NCBI GenBank assembly: GCA_018136815.1
Contig: CM030932.1
Span: 5,804,407-5,868,406, forward strand
Direction: 5' to 3'
Source: Isochrysis galbana
Taxonomy: Eukaryota; Haptophyta; Isochrysidales; Isochrysidaceae
Length of the DNA: 64,000 bases
Below the pieces are notes generated by a model that did not search any database, was not told the DNA's origin, and saw only the letters and a list, made by a program, of their open reading frames with translations. Position 1 is the stretch's first letter, and every line of letters starts with the position of its first letter. A program made the translations under genes and the position numbers. Below, piece after piece: positions 10,577 to 19,654 of the stretch.

Positions 10577-11014
10577 GAATGAATTGGCGCTTTAAGACAA
10601 AGAGTAGCATAGTGCTGAACTTCACTGCTACAGCCAATCGAGCTTGCGTGCCGTTGCAACTCGCAATTTCATCTCGATGGCGCGACAGTGCATGCACATG
10701 GACTCCGTGTAGCTGTGGTCAAAAGCACGCTCATCATATGGTGAAAATGCTTGTTTCATGTGTCTGCTCGTGGGACTCAGTGTGATCGCGTGTGCTGGTT
10801 GGCCTTCGTCGTATTCTAGCCTCAGGGCTAGCGTACAGCCCGTTCTCGTCATTAGCTGTCCCTGGGGGATCAGCTGATTCCCTCAGGAGAGATGTCGTTT
10901 TCTCTACATGAACATCTGTTTATATGAAAAAAAATCTCGAAGATGTCCGCCATGCTACTAGTGCCTCGCAATCACACGCGATCGGGTCGCCAACGCCTAT
11001 ACCCCTACCACTTC
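10577..11014. other. 3' flank of the 9316 gene, no gene recognised
   Basis: Ordinary mixed-composition sequence with short frames only; probably the 3' untranslated region and a spacer. Confidence 0.35.
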
Positions 11015-11802
11015 AATCTACTTTTATAACAACTAAGTTTATACTTGGTTGCCCCATGGGGGGGCACGAGCCCCCCCCTCTCTCCACTCCTCCCCTGCCA
11101 TGGGGGAGGAACCACTCATCCTCCTGGCACGCCTGATGGCTTGCCAGGAGGCCACTGCCCTGCTGACCCACTCTCTCCCTGGCAGGCTCGCCTGCCTCGC
11201 GCGTCCTGGCCTGTCGTGGCCAGCCCATCGCTCCAACCCCCCCTCCCCCCCTGGTCGACAGGCAGACAGGTGCAGAGTGGGGGGCCCAGAGGCACAGGAG
11301 CGCCAGCGAGGGAGAGGCAGGGGAGGCCAGGGCCCAGCCCCAGCCTCCTCTGCCCCCTGAGCTGGCCTCCAGGAGCCTCCAGGGGCCGCCAGAGGGCAGC
11401 TGCAGGCCTGCCGCAGGCGCGCCATCGCGCGTGCCGCAGGAGAGGGGAGAGAGAGCGCGGAGAAGGGGGTGGGCGGAGCGAGAGCTCCGCTCACCGAAAA
11501 ATTGGTAAGTCCCGCACCTGTTTACAGGATAAGTCGGGACTGAGTCGGCCGCCCACTCGGAGACACAGGAGGAAGGGGGGGAAAGATCACCGGGGGGGGC
11601 GCGGGCCACCGGACCATATCTAAGCCCTTCACCCCTGTCCCCCTAGTAGTGCACGGGGGGAGCCGCCTTATGGCGGGGGGAGAAGGGCCGGGGGAGTGGG
11701 GGTGTAGAAAGTATGCTACGTGCTACGTGTAGTAGGTAGTGGTTCCATTCGCCGCGAGTGCGGTAAGAATATTAGAAGGTTTTTTTTAATCTACTTTTAT
11801 AA
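11015..11802 (+). mobile_element. Complete SINE-like element, subfamily A, with 15-bp target-site duplication
   Basis: The element proper is 11030-11787 (758 bp). Both sides carry the same 15 bases AATCTACTTTTATAA (11015-11029 and 11788-11802). In this orientation it begins CAACTAAGTTTATACTTGG, a short hairpin (stem CTAAGT/ACTTGG, loop TTAT), followed by a second hairpin with stem GGGGGGC/GCCCCCC at about 11058-11076. It ends GGTAAGAATATTAGAAGG plus seven T. No protein-coding frame is conserved among copies. The variable, fairly long duplication points to target-primed reverse transcription, so it behaves as a non-autonomous retroposon. It sits at the very 5' end of a subfamily C element. Confidence 0.85.
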
Positions 11803-12440
11803 GTAGGGGTCAATGGGGGCCTCGCGCCCCCCTCTCTCCATCGCGGACACCCCCCGGGGTGGGCCCGTACACTCAACCCCAGCCCCTGCCCTCTGGCAGG
11901 GGCAGGGCACTCATCAATACAGCCCAGACCCCTAGTGGGCGCGTGGGCGCGGGCCGCGAGCCGCACTCCCACGCCCGCATTGGGCCTGCCCTCGAGCTGA
12001 CTCCCCCCCTGTCCCTGGTCGCCAAGCATACATACAGGGGCCTTTGGGAGGCTCCCATGGCCAGCGAGGCGAGCGTGGGAGAGGCAGGGGAGGCCAGGGG
12101 CTGAGCCCCAGCCTCTACTGCCCCCTGAGCTGCCTTTGCTGGCTTGCTGGCCCCCTGGGAGCCCCCACAGGACCTCTGAGAGCAGGTCAAGGCGCGCCGC
12201 ATGGCGACGCGCCGCAGGGACTTCGAGGGGTGAGAGTGGAGAGAGGGAGAGGGGGGGATTTGCAACCCCCCCCCGGCCCCCCCCCCGATGGAGTGCGGTA
12301 AGAAACAGTCCCCGTTTGCGTTAGCAAACGGGTAGGGGGCGGTTGGCGACAGGAGGGAGAGAGAAGGGAGTGGCCCAAGGTCGAGGAGAGTACCCCAGGT
12401 GCCAGGTGTGGCACAGGTTACTCGAGTCGCGGCCACGTAT
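11788..12440 (+). repeat. SINE-like element, subfamily C
   Basis: Begins with a perfect hairpin CTACTT-TTAT-AAGTAG (11791-11806) followed by a GGGGGC/GCCCCC hairpin, the same head layout as subfamily A but with different bases. It then shares GGGAGAGGCAGGGGAGGCCAGG and CCCCCTGAGCTG blocks with the other subfamilies. The tail region GATGGAGTGCGGTAAGAAAC and GCGTTAGCAAACGGG (about 12288-12330) recurs at 51940-51995. The right boundary is uncertain because family D sequence follows. Confidence 0.55.
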
Positions 12441-12775
12441 TTCTCGAGGATTGCTCAAGGTGCGAGCTGGTAAGACCCGGTCCCCTTTGGGGACGAGAGT
12501 TCCTCCCCCCCCCCCCCCCGGTGCTTTTTCCTAGTGAGTCGCCCGACATAGGTCGGCCCGCCTTACTGGGTTTTCACCCATTGTAACTTGTGGGGAGTTA
12601 GAATGGGAGCCGGGGGCCTGCGAGGGGGGAAGATATGAAGGGGTGCAGAGGTGTATGTATCTGTGGCATCAGCACGCGTCAAGGTCAAGGTGTGCGGGCA
12701 GGTGCACTGAGGGTTGTCGTGTTGGTGTTGGTACCGGGCTAGTGGGAGTAGTGGTACTAACGCTCAAGAATATAT
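12440..12775 (+). repeat. LINE-like family D, 3' end, copy 1
   Basis: Resembles 34040-34395 and 52050-52420: a short coding end (TATTTCTCGAGGATTGCTC), the block GTCGCCCGACATAGGTCGG, GGGAGCCGGGGGCCTGCGAG, and GTACCGGGCTAGTGGGAGTA with its GTACC/GGTAC stem. The coding end is damaged here by an extra base before the stop. Confidence 0.6.
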
Positions 12776-12985
12776 ATATAAGGAATACCGAATACCATTA
12801 ACATGGAGATTTTTGGGGAACTAGTTAGTGCTCTATGGTGAACCAGTATTGTTAACTGGCAAGGGTCAGAGGATGGTTGATAACAACCTTGTTAACTATC
12901 GATAGGTCTAAAAATAAAAATAGTCTATATTATGGTATATATAGTATATTATATAGTACATGTATGGCTTTACTCCCCCACCCAC
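12776..12985. other. AT-rich spacer, no gene recognised
   Basis: Contains TATATATATA and TATATATAGTATATTATATAG runs and the word GTTAACT repeated. Much lower GC than its surroundings. Confidence 0.4.
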
Positions 12986-13086
12986 CCACCTTAGCCGCTT
13001 GCCGCCCATCTATCTCGCATCTCGCCTCGCAACGTCAAAAAACGACGTTGAGCGCCGATCGATCGAGCCCATGGCACCCAGGGTGA

Positions 13087-13332
13087 GCAAGTGAGCAAGA
13101 AGAAGAAGAAGAAGAAGCCAACGAGGGTGGAGACGGTGGAGATACCTCCTTCGCGGCCGTTGTTGGCGCAAGGGCGCGGCACGAAGCGCACACCAACGAG
13201 TGCGTTCGACGGCTCGACGGCGCCGCCGCCGCGGGCAGCGACACCTACACCTACGAACCGGAGAAGATCCTGGGTCCGCGTATGTCCAAGGGCGTGACTC
13301 AATGGCTAGGGGTAGGGGGGAAGTTTGCAAGT
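13087..13332 (+). pseudogene. Possible chromodomain gene fragment
   Basis: One plus-strand frame reads an acidic run (six Glu), ANEGGDGGDTSFAAVVGARA, then YTYEPEKILGPRMSKGVTQW. The last words resemble the start of a chromodomain (typically Y-x-V-E-x-I-L-x-x-R then G-x-x-x-Y-L-V-K-W), but the frame runs on into LGVGGKFASASRK and a stop, so the K-W-K-G part is missing. There is no ATG in this frame, and a stop codon closes it upstream. It could be one exon of a gene whose neighbours are lost, or chance. The GAA run is a microsatellite. Confidence 0.25.
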
Positions 13333-13980
13333 GCAAGTAGGAAGTAGGACTTATACCACCTACATCCTACATGGGGGAAGCTGCCAAAAAATAACCAAAC
13401 CTGAGGTTGCAGCCTGTTGAAGGTTTCGTTTGTGATGCGCAATAGACGTGTAGCAGACGATGAATGAACCCCGTGTCAATAATGTGACTGGAACAATAGA
13501 CAATAGAAGATAGAAGATAAAACGTTATGTGCGAAAACACAACACCGTCACACTCAAAAGTAAAAAGAAAAAGACCGCCTGGTCCTCTTTCGACGGAACT
13601 CGACTTTGTACGCACGAGCGCGCGCTGCCGCGTTGTCTCCTCTGTAAATGCGCTAATATGGTACTTGTCTACTAGCTAGATATCTAGCCTTCGGCCGATT
13701 GCTATCCACCTAGATATAGATAGTGCCTTGGCGCTATCCACCTAGATAGAGATAGTGAAAAAGCGGCCTAGATTGGTAGATATCTAGGTATCTAGTTCCA
13801 CGTTCCCACGCCTTACTGGACAAAGGTAATCTTAGGTGCTTCCGCCCATGCACTTCGAATGGGCTTGGGGTTTGCGTAGGTTGCCATTTCATCTAGACGC
13901 CGACCTCAGGTAATGATGAGTGAGTGACAGTGTTTACTCCACTTAGTTTCTTGCACCGACAAGGCCCCGTTCAGCTACAA
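13333..13980. other. Intergenic with a short tandem GATAGTG repeat
   Basis: No gene recognised. At 13706-13758 the word GCTATCCACCTAGATA followed by GATAGTG occurs twice in tandem. Near 13575 lies one copy of the word CCTGGTCCTCTTTCGACGG, related forms of which occur at 17930 and 22440 and inverted at 34440. Confidence 0.45.
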
Positions 13981-16335
13981 CTACCTCTCCAAGGGTACCA
14001 TTTCGATCACGCGAACAGCTGGCTCATCGAGTACAGGGATGGACTTGATATCGTCAGGACCTTGACAACCCTTGCTGGAAGCCTCGTAGTCTCCTGCGTG
14101 CTCCTTAACTACCGTAGCTCTCTGACCCTGCATGCTGCGCAAAGCACTTTCGGTCGATGACTCCATGAAGCTCTTGAGCGGATGGCCGTGTAGCACCCGT
14201 AGAGAAAAATGACGCTTTATCGCCGTGAAGAATTGATGCTCGTCGGGGTGTCGGCTGACGTGGCCCATAAGTACGCGCATGGTCCCCCTCGAGTCGTCTC
14301 CAGATCCATTTTGAGGTGAGGCGATGATTTGACGATTATGTACATTGCCTCTAACAGCTGCTAACTCCTCCGAGTGTGCTGGATGGGCGAGCTCTTCCTT
14401 GCCAACTGAATCAGAGATTTGAGTGTCTCTTTGCGCAATAAGTTTGCTAACTCTTTGAAGAGTGACCAGAGTCTCTACGAGAGGCTCGTATTGCTCAGGG
14501 TCGTAAACCAAATCCGAGCAGAGGACTAGCATTTGGGGGGCAGTGGGCTCCCCACTCGATGTGCCACACTCGTTTCTGCTTTGGCACCTGCTATCCGGCG
14601 CATTCGCGCACGCTCCTCCCTCGCCTTCAGCCGTCTTGGTTGAAGCCATAGAACCTAGATGCTCGCCCATCCCTTGCTGCTCTAGACTTGGCTCGCCGTC
14701 ATGCATACCCACCCATGCTAAACGTGCCGCCGCTTCGGTGGCCTCCTGGTCTCCCCATGGCAGCGGTGCCACGATTGGTGTGGAGGGGCATAGCGGCGCG
14801 TTCACATCGGCATTCAGCCGCAACAACGGCAAGGCTTCTTCTAGGTCGGTCAACACAACTCGAGCAGCACCAAGAGCGCCTGCCACAAGGCCGCTCACCC
14901 CAACTCCCGCGCCAAGCTCGAGTACGTAAGCTCCTTTTGTGGAGAATGAAGGCCTCGGAGATGACAATCTTGTTGCGTTGAGGCCCAGGTCGCTTAAACC
15001 TGTGCTTGGGCGGTCATCACAATCGCCATACGCGAGCCAATGAGCGAAAAAGGCGCCTGAGTCCCAAACACGGGCTGCAATCATAGCCGAGCCTTCGGCA
15101 AGGAGAAGGGGGCGAATCACCCCCTCTTTCTTCACATCCCATGTGTCCTCAATATCGTCGGACTTGAGGCCTATAGCATCGCTTGCGCTCGCCTCACCAG
15201 GCAACCAAAATGGACGAAAGCTTTGGATGGCGTCGGCAGTGACGCTCGCGGAGTCAACAGCCGCGGCCACCCGCGCCGCTATTTCGGCGGCCACTGCCAC
15301 TTCTCGGACGGCTTGGTCAACGATGGTTCTTTCGGCGTAGCTCGTTCGCTGTGCCTCGCTACGCTCAGGCATGGTTTCGACTAATTCAGCTGCCGTCCCA
15401 AAAGGAAGGCGCACTTCAATAGGAGGCGAAACAGAGGAGAGAACCCGCGGAATTTGAAACGTCGTCGGGTTCAAAGCGACGCCATGCCGCATTGCATTTA
15501 CAGTCTGGCTGCATTCACCCTCCACATCTGCCCATATCACTGCACGTCGTGCTTTCGCCGACTCCACAAATGCACTGAGCGCGTCACTCGCTCTACGGAT
15601 GGCTCCTCCGGACTCAAGCCATCCACCTCCGGGCATCGCTCGTACTTCAAAGACAGCACGTCCACGCTGTATGGCCACACGGGCCACGTCTTGTGCTGGA
15701 TTCTCCTCGATTCGCGGTTCGCCAGACTTGTCGTCAACAGCCTGCCGTATTTCGAGTTGGTAGGCTAATGGGTGCTCCGGTTCAGGTTCGACAATTGGTA
15801 CCCGTGTAGAAGCCGGCAACGGCAAGAGCATGATACGCGCTGCGCTCGGCGCACCACGCTCTACATCAAGCGGTGGAGTGAGTCCAATCTCTGTAGTGAG
15901 GCGAAGGCTGAGTGTTGTCCACTCATATAAGATGAGAGGATCAGGTAGCGGCATACCAAAGTGTAGCCTGAGCCGTGAGGTGCTTATCCAAGGGGCTGCA
16001 CCATGGTGATTAGTCTCTTGGACTCTGGATGGGACCGGATTAGCCTGCTCTACCCCGACGCGGCGCAGCAACATTGCGGCGATACGAGCGACAGACGATG
16101 GCGGTGCGGCACTCAGTACACGGTTTGCATCAGCCGCTGCCTCGCCCAGCCGCCCCAGTTCCTCGAGCGCTAGGGCGCGGCAGAGCCGGGCGTCCGGACT
16201 ATGAGGCATCCAGGCAAGCGCAACTGATGCGTCGTGGTATGCCTCCGATGTGCGGCCCGCTGCCCTCCGCTCCCTCGAGCGGCGGATGTACGCGTGAGCA
16301 GCGGACGAGGCGGAGCTCACCGCGCCGGCAGACAT
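13981..16335 (-). CDS. TPR-like plus methyltransferase-16 family protein (putative protein-lysine methyltransferase)
   Basis: Single-exon frame of 784 codons from the first ATG (MSAGAVSSASSA); the frame is open 36 codons further upstream without an ATG. Residues 15-85 look like two TPR units (SEAYHDASVALAWMPHSPDA, EELGRLGEAAADANRVL). The C-terminal third has the S-adenosylmethionine-binding motif VLELGAGVGVSGLVAGALGA followed by VVLTDLEEALPLL, and later LVLCSDLVYDPEQYEPLVET. The acidic D-L-V-Y motif is typical of METTL21/FAM86-type enzymes, which methylate lysines of chaperones and elongation factors. A long low-complexity insertion separates the two methyltransferase halves. Substrate unknown. 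The TPR part could bind an Hsp70/Hsp90 substrate, which is inference. Confidence 0.75.
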   Translation of the reverse strand: MSAGAVSSASSAAHAYIRRSRERRAAGRTSEAYHDASVALAWMPHSPDARLCRALALEELGRLGEAAADANRVLSAAPPSSVARIAAMLLRRVGVEQANPVPSRVQETNHHGAAPWISTSRLRLHFGMPLPDPLILYEWTTLSLRLTTEIGLTPPLDVERGAPSAARIMLLPLPASTRVPIVEPEPEHPLAYQLEIRQAVDDKSGEPRIEENPAQDVARVAIQRGRAVFEVRAMPGGGWLESGGAIRRASDALSAFVESAKARRAVIWADVEGECSQTVNAMRHGVALNPTTFQIPRVLSSVSPPIEVRLPFGTAAELVETMPERSEAQRTSYAERTIVDQAVREVAVAAEIAARVAAAVDSASVTADAIQSFRPFWLPGEASASDAIGLKSDDIEDTWDVKKEGVIRPLLLAEGSAMIAARVWDSGAFFAHWLAYGDCDDRPSTGLSDLGLNATRLSSPRPSFSTKGAYVLELGAGVGVSGLVAGALGAARVVLTDLEEALPLLRLNADVNAPLCPSTPIVAPLPWGDQEATEAAARLAWVGMHDGEPSLEQQGMGEHLGSMASTKTAEGEGGACANAPDSRCQSRNECGTSSGEPTAPQMLVLCSDLVYDPEQYEPLVETLVTLQRVSKLIAQRDTQISDSVGKEELAHPAHSEELAAVRGNVHNRQIIASPQNGSGDDSRGTMRVLMGHVSRHPDEHQFFTAIKRHFSLRVLHGHPLKSFMESSTESALRSMQGQRATVVKEHAGDYEASSKGCQGPDDIKSIPVLDEPAVRVIEMVPLER

Positions 16336-16479
16336 GCTTGCGAGTCTGAAAGAAGCGCAGATAGCAATACGACTAAAGGTAGTAAGTACCTCACGCCAGT
16401 CTCCGCGGTCGGCGGTCGGCCGCGTACGCCCCCCCCCCCCCACCTAGTGAAGTAAATCTCCCCCCGACAACCGAGTTTG

Positions 16480-16620
16480 AGCTGGGTCCAGGTCAGAGTT
16501 TTGCGAAACTCATTTCGAAACTTGGGTCACTTTTCTGGCAAAAAAACTTTCGCGAAACTTGGGCCCAAAATAGCCCATACGCGCAACTTACGCGAAACTT
16601 GGGGGGGGGGGGGGGCGAGC
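16480..16620. repeat. Palindromic relic built from GCGAAACTTGGG words
   Basis: TTGCGAAACTC, TTCGAAACTTGGGTC, TTTCGCGAAACTTGGGCCC and ACGCGAAACTTGGGG follow within about 120 bases, ending in a G run of 17. A related region lies at 50640-50720. The layout resembles the elements at 22500-22660 and 54897-55534. Confidence 0.5.
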
Positions 16621-16690
16621 GACTCCCCTGTGGCCCGTGGCGGCCCTGCTCACTCTCTCACTCTCACACTCTCACTCCCTCAGCGAGAAG

Positions 16691-17285
16691 ATGGTGAGGA
16701 GCCGTCGAGGTGAGCCCGCGCGCGCGGCGGCCCGTCGCAAGGCCAACAGCACACTGCCAGCCCGCCAGCGCCGCCACAGCCCATATCCCACAGCCCCAGC
16801 CGGGCCTGCCCGCATCTTCATTCACTTTCCCTCTCTCCGTCTCTCCGCTCGCTCGTCAGCGCATGCGTCGCTGTCGAAGCCACCGGCCTGTGGGACAACG
16901 TCCACGAGCGTGACCGAGAACGACGACAAGATCGACGAGGACTACATGCTTGCCGAGAGCACCGGCTCTGAGGTGTCAGTGGACAGCGGTGTTGAGGATG
17001 ACAACGAGGAGAACGACAACGACAACGACGTAAAGAGCAACGATCACTTTCGAGTCGGTGATCGCGTGGTCCACACCCTCCTCGGCCCTTGCACGGTCGC
17101 GTCGACGAGATGTGAGAGCTCTCGATCCGGCGATGTGAGCATGATCGTGGTGAAGTTCTTCTCGCGTATCTACAACAAGGACATGGAGCGCTCCGTGGCG
17201 CTCAAAGACGTCACGCCGCAGACGTCAAGCTCCTCCGTGGCATCCTCGTCCATGGTCCATGGCTCCTTCCTCCTCAAAGACTCCT
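16691..17285 (+). pseudogene. Unrecognised gene, 3' end replaced by a SINE-like repeat
   Basis: The plus frame reads a basic start (MVRSRRGEPARAAARRKANS), a serine/threonine and acidic stretch (VSVDSGVEDDNEENDNDND), then a compact domain FRVGDRVVHTLLGPCTVAST ... MIVVKFFSRIYNKDMERSVAL. The V-G-D-R-V start and beta-rich pattern recall small SH3-like or Tudor-like barrels, but I do not recognise the family. At about 17283 the sequence switches into GGGTGGGCGGAGC, part of the SINE-like repeat, and the frame ends soon after in repeat sequence. An intron beginning at the GTGAGG after the first ATG and ending at CGTCAG near 16860 is possible, so the N-terminus is uncertain. Confidence 0.45.
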
Positions 17286-17545
17286 TCTTGGGGTGGGCGG
17301 AGCGAGGGCTCCGCCCACCGGAAAATATGTAAGTCCCGCACCTGTTTACAGGAGAAGTCGGGACTGAGAACGCCGCTAGCCCGGTAGGCATAGGAGGAAG
17401 GGGGGAACGGATCACCGGGGGGGGGCGCGGGCCACCGACCATATCTAAGCCCTTTTCCCCTATCCCCCTAGTAGTGCACGGGGGGAGTCGCCTGATGGCG
17501 GGGGGGAAAGGGCCGGGAGAGAGGGGGTGTAGAAAGTTTTGCTGC
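17284..17545 (+). repeat. SINE-like subfamily A fragment, 3' half
   Basis: Same order as 11470-11715: GGTGGGCGGAGCGAGGGCTC, TAAGTCCCGCACCTGTTTAC, AGGAGAAGTCGGGACTGAG, GACCATATCTAAGCCCTT, TAGTGCACGGGGGGAG. The 5' head and the final T run are absent. Confidence 0.75.
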
Positions 17546-17549
17546 GTGA

Positions 17550-17960
17550 GTAGAGAATGTGTCGTTCCGTCAATAGTGGGACATCAGTCGAATTGAGCGA
17601 TCAAATGTCCACAGTTGTATTGTAGTTGTTTAACATTAGATCTTGTTAAAATTATAAGAGAGAGACGCCGTCAAAGCTTCTTCGCTAATCACATCGGTGC
17701 ACGCCGTGCATGGGCACGGCGCGATGTGCATCGGTCCCCCCGCGGATACGCCGTGCGTGCGCATGTCAACCCGTTCCATACGTGTAGCCCCTGTGGCCCA
17801 CAACTACGTAAACTGGCCATATAAGAGATGTTTCGTTACGCAGCACCTGTGATGACTTGCAATCACATGTGCACGCCGTGCGTGGGCACGGCGCGATGTG
17901 CACCGGCGCCCCCCGCGGGTGAAAAACCACCTGGTCCTCTTTTGACGGACTTCCCACTCT
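17550..17960. repeat. Repeat G, copy 1, with hairpin units
   Basis: Starts with GTCGTTCCGTCAATAGTGGG and GCGATCAAATGTCCACAG, also at 20985-21050. It then has two units spaced 174 bases that contain GCACGCCGTGC and GGGCACGGCGCGATGTGCA (about 17698 and 17872). The words pair with one another, giving local hairpins. It ends CACCTGGTCCTCTTTTGACG. Confidence 0.65.
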
Positions 17961-18089
17961 CTACACATCCCATCGACGGCCATACAAATCTACACGAGCT
18001 ATTAAGGATTATCTATTTTTGGTGACAGAGGGAGTAATTTGGTGTTTTGATCTCCCATCATTTTTTTTCTTCCTGGGCAAGTAGGGAAC

Positions 18090-18413
18090 ATGTATCCGCG
18101 CATATACTTTCGAGGAAACGACTCTTTAACCGAGTACAGGAAACGGAAGAATGAAAAATTACGGGAAGTAGCAGACGCGCAGGAATACTTCGGAATGGAC
18201 AGACCAAACGATAATTATAAATACGACAACATTGACATAATGAAGGAGATGAGGCGTGAAGGTTGGAATATTGAAACTCTACCGGACTACCGTTTTTACC
18301 TAGAAGAACTGATATCCGAGTTCAACCGTATAGAACAAAATATGCGGATGGACCCCAGGAGCGTCAGTCGTCATCCGTCGTCGCTCTCGCTCTCGTCGCT
18401 CTCGCTCTCGTAA
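18090..18413 (+). CDS. Orphan AT-rich ORF, possible relic of a foreign element
   Basis: 107 codons starting MYPRIYFRGNDSLTEYRKRK. The first 90 residues are rich in Tyr, Asn, Lys, Ile, Glu and Met (NDNYKYDNIDIMKEM, YRFYLEELISEFNRIEQNM) with AT-rich codons, unlike every host gene in this window. The frame then runs into an S-R-H-P-S-S-L tail encoded by a TCGCTCTCG microsatellite, so the natural C-terminus is probably lost. Charged, helical, no signal or membrane segment. I do not recognise a family. The composition suggests transfer from an AT-rich source such as a large DNA virus, an organelle or another mobile element, but that is inference. Confidence 0.4.
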   Translation: MYPRIYFRGNDSLTEYRKRKNEKLREVADAQEYFGMDRPNDNYKYDNIDIMKEMRREGWNIETLPDYRFYLEELISEFNRIEQNMRMDPRSVSRHPSSLSLSSLSLS

Positions 18414-18429
18414 CACTCATACCCTACAA

Positions 18430-19235
18430 ACTCGCCTCGCCTCGCCAGCCCCTGCCATCACAGCCCTCCTCACACTCACCCTCGCCTCTCGCCGCTCGTT
18501 TCATGTCGCTCTCGCCGCCGTCCTCGCCCTCGCCCAAGCCCGCCTGCCCGCCTTCCTCTGCTGACGGGCTTCAGCCCGTCAGCACCTCCGAACTCGTCTC
18601 CTCCGCCGCGCCTGCCGCCGGCATGGCCCCTTCCTCATTTCCCTCAGGCCCTATGGGCCTTCCCAATTCGTCAGGTGTAGAATCCTTCCCGGTGCGTCCC
18701 GCGCTGGACGTCTCAATGGGGGTCACCCCCACCTCTGCAGAGTCGGGCATCATGCCTGCCCTGCCCCCTTCTCCTCTCCGGACGGTCATCCACCACCACC
18801 TTCACAGGGGGAGGTGATGCCCTCCCTCGCCTCTCCTCCTGATCTCTCTGCGGTGCCTCCGCCATCATCTCCGCCTTCACCGCCGGAGTCCGTCGGATAC
18901 AGGTCCAAGCCCGAGTCTCACCAGGGTGAGGATAATCCTCTGGAAGGATTCCTCCCCTCTCCTCGCTCATTGCTCATGCCTCGAGGCACCACCGCCTCCT
19001 CTCTCCTTTTCTCTTTCCCCTCTCTTTTCCTCCCCCTCGCGCGCTCACTCTGTTTACGTTAGTATTCTACGTGTTACTGTGAGTGTGCGTGAGGTAGTGG
19101 TGTTTGGGGTTTGGGTTTGTATAGAGAATTTTATCCGGTTCTGTTCCGAAGAGAGCGCGAGCGATGGCGTCGCTCTCTCTCTCTCTCCTCTCGGCCGCCC
19201 TGGTCACCATGATGGTGCCAGGGCGATAACACTCC
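18430..19235 (+). repeat. Hairpin-rich repeat H with proline/serine-rich frame
   Basis: A plus frame (SPPSSPSPKPACPPSSADG onward) is low-complexity and probably the relic of a repeat-encoded protein. Several short perfect hairpins are embedded: 18560-18583 (stem GCTGACGGGCT), 18644-18658 (AGGCCC), 18718-18728 (GGGGGT), 18926-18938 (GAGGAT) and 19198-19227 (CCCTGG..CACCAT). The part 18990-19232 is also found at 8510-8765. Confidence 0.5.
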
Positions 19236-19384
19236 GACTCTCGCCCCACGACTTTTCTCACGTAACTCGACTAAAATCAAACCCAAACACTCCGATCACA
19301 CAGCGACGGACGAGACGATCAAAGGGCGATCTGTCGGCGATCTCGTCTGGAACGGCAATCGCACCATAACGGAAACGAGGGGCA

Positions 19385-19570
19385 ATCTTGCTACGCAGGA
19401 TTCGAAGGAGCCCTATCGAATAAGACGAGAGAAGTGCGACGTGCATAAGGGGAGATACGAAGAGGTCGCAAGTTTAACCTGATTGCCCCCAGAAGCAGGT
19501 AAAGAAACGCGGGGAAGATAGCAAATTAAACCTATTTGCGAGGCGCCTGGGACGAAGAATCCCTTCTCTA
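19385..19570 (+). repeat. Repeat R, copy 1, immediately upstream of the cyclophilin gene
   Basis: ACGCAGGATTCGAAG, GAGAGAAGTGCGACGTGC, GATACGAAGAGGTCGC, TGATTGCCCCC, CCTATTTGCGAGGCGCC follow in the same order at 24437-24630. The cyclophilin start codon lies only about 85 bases downstream, so the promoter or 5' leader of that gene may derive from this repeat. Confidence 0.7.
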
Positions 19571-19654
19571 GGCTGACTCCTTCACTCCTTCATCGTCAAT
19601 CGTCGAACACAAATTTGGCGCACTCTTAGGTGACGCGTTCGCGCCGAGTCGCCG

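Noticed and set aside
11013-11623. Long overlapping frames of 190-200 codons on both strands
   Set aside because: They lie in the SINE-like element; frames are not conserved in the copy at 24664, and GC-rich sequence with few stop codons explains them.
18560-18583. Rho-independent terminator
   Set aside because: The hairpin is strong, but the genome is eukaryotic (spliceosomal introns) and no T run follows; it is one of several hairpins in a repeat.
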